Origin: an uncultured Oscillospiraceae bacterium
Lineage (GTDB): Bacteria > Bacillota > Clostridia > Oscillospirales > Oscillospiraceae
Direction: 5' to 3'
NCBI GenBank assembly: GCA_934597585.1
Contig: CAKTSA010000009.1
Location: 1-59,453, forward strand
DNA length: 59,453 nucleotides
The notes beneath the pieces were generated by a model. It searched no databases and was not told where the DNA came from. It saw only the letters and a list, made by a program, of their open reading frames with translations. The translations under genes and the position numbers were made by a program. Positions 57,104-59,453 of the stretch are shown here, piece after piece (within the stretch, counting starts at the first letter, position 1; every line of letters starts with the position of its first letter).

Positions 57104-57185
57104 GTTTCGCTGGCACGAAAGCTTCGGTTTCGTTGCCGACGGGATCGCAGCGTCCGCGCCGCGAACGCTGCGAGGCCTATATACC
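57104..57185 (+). repeat. shorter relative of the four-hairpin element (copy C)
   Basis: An H1-like hairpin (TGGCACGAAA 57111-57120 with TTTCGTTGCCGA 57128-57139) is followed by a terminal hairpin CGCAGCGT (57146-57153) with ACGCTGCG (57165-57172) and the tail GCGAGGCCTATATA. H2 and H3 are absent. It lies between the DHHW and MBOAT genes. Similarity to copies A and B is in layout and tail, so it is less certain. Confidence 0.55.
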
Positions 57186-57188
57186 CCG

Positions 57189-57219
57189 GTGGGACAGAGC
57201 GCTGCTCTGTCCCACTTTC
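57189..57219 (+). terminator. stem-loop before MBOAT gene
   Basis: GTGGGACAGAGC pairs perfectly with GCTCTGTCCCAC (12 bp, loop GCT), followed by TTTCC. It may attenuate transcription into the MBOAT gene. Confidence 0.75.
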
Positions 57220-57269
57220 CGGCAGAAGCGCCGTAAACAACACGTAAATTTCCAAAGGAGAACGACCCT

Positions 57270-58670
57270 ATGGTATTCAGCAGCACTGTATTCCTATTGA
57301 TCTTCCTGCCGGTGGTGGCGGGGATCTATTTCCTGTGCCCGCGGAAGGCGCGCAATACCGTGCTGCTGCTGTTCAGTCTGGTGTTCTACGGCTGGGGTGA
57401 GCCCAAGTATATCCTGATCATGCTGTTCTCCACGGTGTTTGACTACACCAACGCCCGGCTCATCGGCCACTTCCGGGACGCCGGAAAGCAGAAGGCGGCC
57501 AAGGCGGTACTGATCGTGGACGTGGTGGGCAACCTGGGCATCCTGGGCTTTTTCAAGTACACGGATTTCGCCATCGACAACCTGAACAGCCTCCTGAGCG
57601 CGGGCATTCCCGCCCTGGGGCTGGCGCTGCCCATCGGCATCAGCTTCTACACCTTCCAGACCATGTCCTACACCATCGACGTGTACCGGGGCATTGTGAA
57701 GCCCCAGAAGAGCATTCTGAACGTGGGTGCGTATGTGACGCTGTTTCCCCAGCTGATCGCCGGGCCTATCGTCCAGTACAAGACGGTGGAGCACGAGCTC
57801 ATGTACCGCCGGGAGAGCGTGCTGGAGGCCAGCCGCGGTATGCAGCGGTTCGTGGTGGGCCTTGCCAAAAAGGTGCTGATCGCCAATCAGGTGGGCGCAT
57901 TGTGGGAGCAGATCAGCGCCATGTCTGCGCCCTCCGCCGTAACGGCGTGGCTGGGCGCCATCGCCTTTACCTTCCAGATCTACTTTGATTTTTCCGGATA
58001 CTCCGATATGGCCATCGGGCTGGGGCATCTGTTTGGATTCCATTTTCTGGAAAACTTTGAGCATCCCTATGAGTCCCGCACCGTCACCGAGTTCTGGCGG
58101 CGGTGGCACATCAGCCTGAGCACCTGGTTCCGGGAGTATGTGTATATCCCCCTGGGCGGCAACCGCCACGGCAAGGGGCGGCAGATCCTGAATCTGGCCA
58201 TCGTCTGGTTTCTGACGGGCCTGTGGCACGGGGCCAGCTGGAATTTCGTGCTGTGGGGCCTCTATTACGCGGTGCTGCTGATTCTGGAGAAGCTGTTTTT
58301 GCTGCGGTGGCTGGACAGGGCCCCCAGGTGGGTGGGCCATGTGTACACCATCTTCGCCTTCATCATGGGCTGGGTGCTGTTTGCCATCACCGATTTCGGC
58401 CAGCTGGGGCAGTATGTGTCCGCCATGTTCACCGCCCATTTTGCCGACGGCACGGCGCTGTATCTGCTGCGCTCCAATGTGGTGCTGCTGGTGGCTGCGG
58501 CCATCGGCTGCACCACCGGGCCGCTGCGGCTGTGGAACCGGGTGGAGGACAAGCTGTCCGACACCGCCGCCGTCACGCTGCGGACGGTGGGCGTGGTGCT
58601 GTTGCTGCTGCTGTCCATCGCGTTTCTGGTGGGCGACAGCTACAACCCCTTCCTCTACTTCCGCTTCTAA
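57270..58670 (+). CDS. MBOAT-family O-acyltransferase (AlgI/DltB-like)
   Basis: A 466-residue protein with about ten membrane helices. Landmarks are the early LPVVAGIYFLCPRKARN, IGISFYTFQTMSYTIDVYRG, YFDFSGYSDMAIGLGHLFGF, and the conserved FWRRWHISLSTWFREYVYIPLGGNR; the catalytic histidine region is LTGLWHGASWNF. It passes an acyl group across the membrane to surface polysaccharide or teichoic acid. GGAG lies before the ATG. It precedes a second DHHW gene by 12 nt, so AlgI-AlgJ-like function is likely; alginate itself is unlikely. Confidence 0.93.
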   Translation: MVFSSTVFLLIFLPVVAGIYFLCPRKARNTVLLLFSLVFYGWGEPKYILIMLFSTVFDYTNARLIGHFRDAGKQKAAKAVLIVDVVGNLGILGFFKYTDFAIDNLNSLLSAGIPALGLALPIGISFYTFQTMSYTIDVYRGIVKPQKSILNVGAYVTLFPQLIAGPIVQYKTVEHELMYRRESVLEASRGMQRFVVGLAKKVLIANQVGALWEQISAMSAPSAVTAWLGAIAFTFQIYFDFSGYSDMAIGLGHLFGFHFLENFEHPYESRTVTEFWRRWHISLSTWFREYVYIPLGGNRHGKGRQILNLAIVWFLTGLWHGASWNFVLWGLYYAVLLILEKLFLLRWLDRAPRWVGHVYTIFAFIMGWVLFAITDFGQLGQYVSAMFTAHFADGTALYLLRSNVVLLVAAAIGCTTGPLRLWNRVEDKLSDTAAVTLRTVGVVLLLLLSIAFLVGDSYNPFLYFRF

Positions 58671-58682
58671 GGAGAACCTGAT

Positions 58683-59453
58683 ATGAGCAACCCGGAAAAA
58701 GGCGGCGCACGCCTGATGAAAAATGAACACAAGCGCCGGGAGCTAGCGCCGCTGCTGGCCATCTTCGGCATATTGGTGGGGCTGGCCCTGGCGTCGCTGC
58801 TGACGCCGGAGCGGGAATTTTCTCCCAACGAGAACCGCTATCTGCAGCTGAAGCCGGAGTTTAGCTGGACCACGCTGATGGACGGCACCTTCACCAAAAA
58901 GGCGGAGGACTACACCTCTGACCAGATCGCCCTGCGGGACACCTGGATGGAGATGGCCTCCCTGGTGCAGCGCTCCGCCCTGCGGCTGGAGATCAACGAC
59001 ACCTGGCTGGGCCGGGACGGCCGGTATTTTGCCAAGGTGACGCCGGATACTTTTGATACCGCACAGTATGAGAAGAATCTGGCGCAGGTGAAGGCTTTCT
59101 TTGACGCCAATCCGGACAAGGACTGCCGCATGATGATGGTGCCCACACCGGCCTATATGCTGCGGGACGATCTGCCGGCCAACGCGCCGCTGTTCGACGC
59201 GGCGGGGTGCTTCGACACGCTGCTGGGCACCCTGGGGGGACAGGCCATCGACCTGCGGCCCGCCCTGACGGCGGACGCGGCGAACATGTACTACCGCACT
59301 GACCACCACTGGACCTCCCAGGGCGCATTGACCGCCTACAACGTATGGTGCGCCGCCACGGGGCACGCCCCGCGGGACTGGCAGCTGGAAACGGCCAGCA
59401 CCTGCTTCCGGGGCACGCTGTACTCCAAGGTGCTGCTGCCGGACAGCCCCTAT
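58683..59453 (+). CDS. second DHHW-family protein, 3' end beyond window
   Basis: The frame runs from ATG 58683 to the right edge (257 codons) without a stop, so the gene is partial. A membrane helix is at about residues 22-40, then an extracellular part containing FSPNENRYLQLKPEFSW and DYTSDQIALRDTW, then DHHW at 207-210 in YYRTDHHWTSQGALTAYN. It is the typical partner of the MBOAT gene upstream and a more complete AlgX/AlgJ-like protein than the first DHHW gene. GGAG lies before the ATG. Confidence 0.88.
   Translation, partial: MSNPEKGGARLMKNEHKRRELAPLLAIFGILVGLALASLLTPEREFSPNENRYLQLKPEFSWTTLMDGTFTKKAEDYTSDQIALRDTWMEMASLVQRSALRLEINDTWLGRDGRYFAKVTPDTFDTAQYEKNLAQVKAFFDANPDKDCRMMMVPTPAYMLRDDLPANAPLFDAAGCFDTLLGTLGGQAIDLRPALTADAANMYYRTDHHWTSQGALTAYNVWCAATGHAPRDWQLETASTCFRGTLYSKVLLPDSPY

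Overview
The window looks like one contig from a GC-rich, low-oxygen, Gram-positive gut-type bacterium of the class Clostridia, most likely an Oscillospirales/Oscillospiraceae-like lineage. Supporting signs are lipoprotein signals of the type MKK..ALLLALVMALSLVACGGG, a split P-protein glycine cleavage system under a tandem glycine riboswitch, RNase J, a GdpP-type c-di-AMP phosphodiesterase, a Spo0E-like small protein, the Firmicutes tilS-hpt-ftsH order and many consensus sigma-A promoters. The taxonomic placement is inference; no search was run.

Region 1 (1-10.5 kb) is an accessory sugar locus with two divergent arms. The left-going arm holds an HPS-like enzyme, a 6-phospho-3-hexuloisomerase-like SIS protein, a ribulose-phosphate-3-epimerase-like protein, a second SIS protein, an RbsB/RbsA/RbsC-type ABC importer and a HAD phosphatase. 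The right-going arm holds a DeoR repressor, a PfkB kinase and a GatZ/KbaZ-like protein without its usual GatY partner. Together they look like a route that imports a sugar and reshuffles the carbonyl and stereocentres of a hexulose phosphate. The exact substrate is unknown.

Region 2 (10.5-20.7 kb, minus strand) is the glycine cleavage operon gcvT-glyA (one fused gene), gcvH, gcvPA, gcvPB, lpdA, led by a tandem glycine riboswitch with a visible terminator. It is followed by a fructokinase-like and D-lyxose/mannose-isomerase-like pair and an MgtC-family membrane protein. Region 3 (20.7-27 kb) is an FbpABC/AfuABC-type importer with a perfect consensus promoter, followed by an unusual long ROK-like kinase. 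Region 4 (27-31.5 kb) has an SDR reductase, a YitT membrane protein, a small sigma-region-4-like pair, tRNA-Thr and tRNA-Tyr, a four-helix-bundle protein, and a LexA-like XRE-S24 repressor with a phased operator array, then a ferredoxin.

Region 5 (32-47.4 kb) is core genome: rpsO-pnp, rnj with xdhC and an NTPase, gdpP-rplI-dnaB-tilS-hpt, then lepB-ftsH. Region 6 (47.8-53 kb) is a complete livJHMGF importer. Region 7 (53-59.5 kb) has a Spo0E-like protein, a TauE/SafE permease, a PAP2 phosphatase and a DUF4358-DHHW-MBOAT-DHHW cell-surface polymer acylation cluster that runs off the right edge.

The most interesting non-coding signal is an approximately 165-nt element with four hairpins, present at 25.07-25.23 kb (plus) and 41.16-41.32 kb (minus). 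Its unpaired segments are nearly identical, while its stems differ by compensatory changes. Shorter relatives lie at 44.52 kb and 57.11 kb. Several other dispersed repeat families occupy the remaining gaps.
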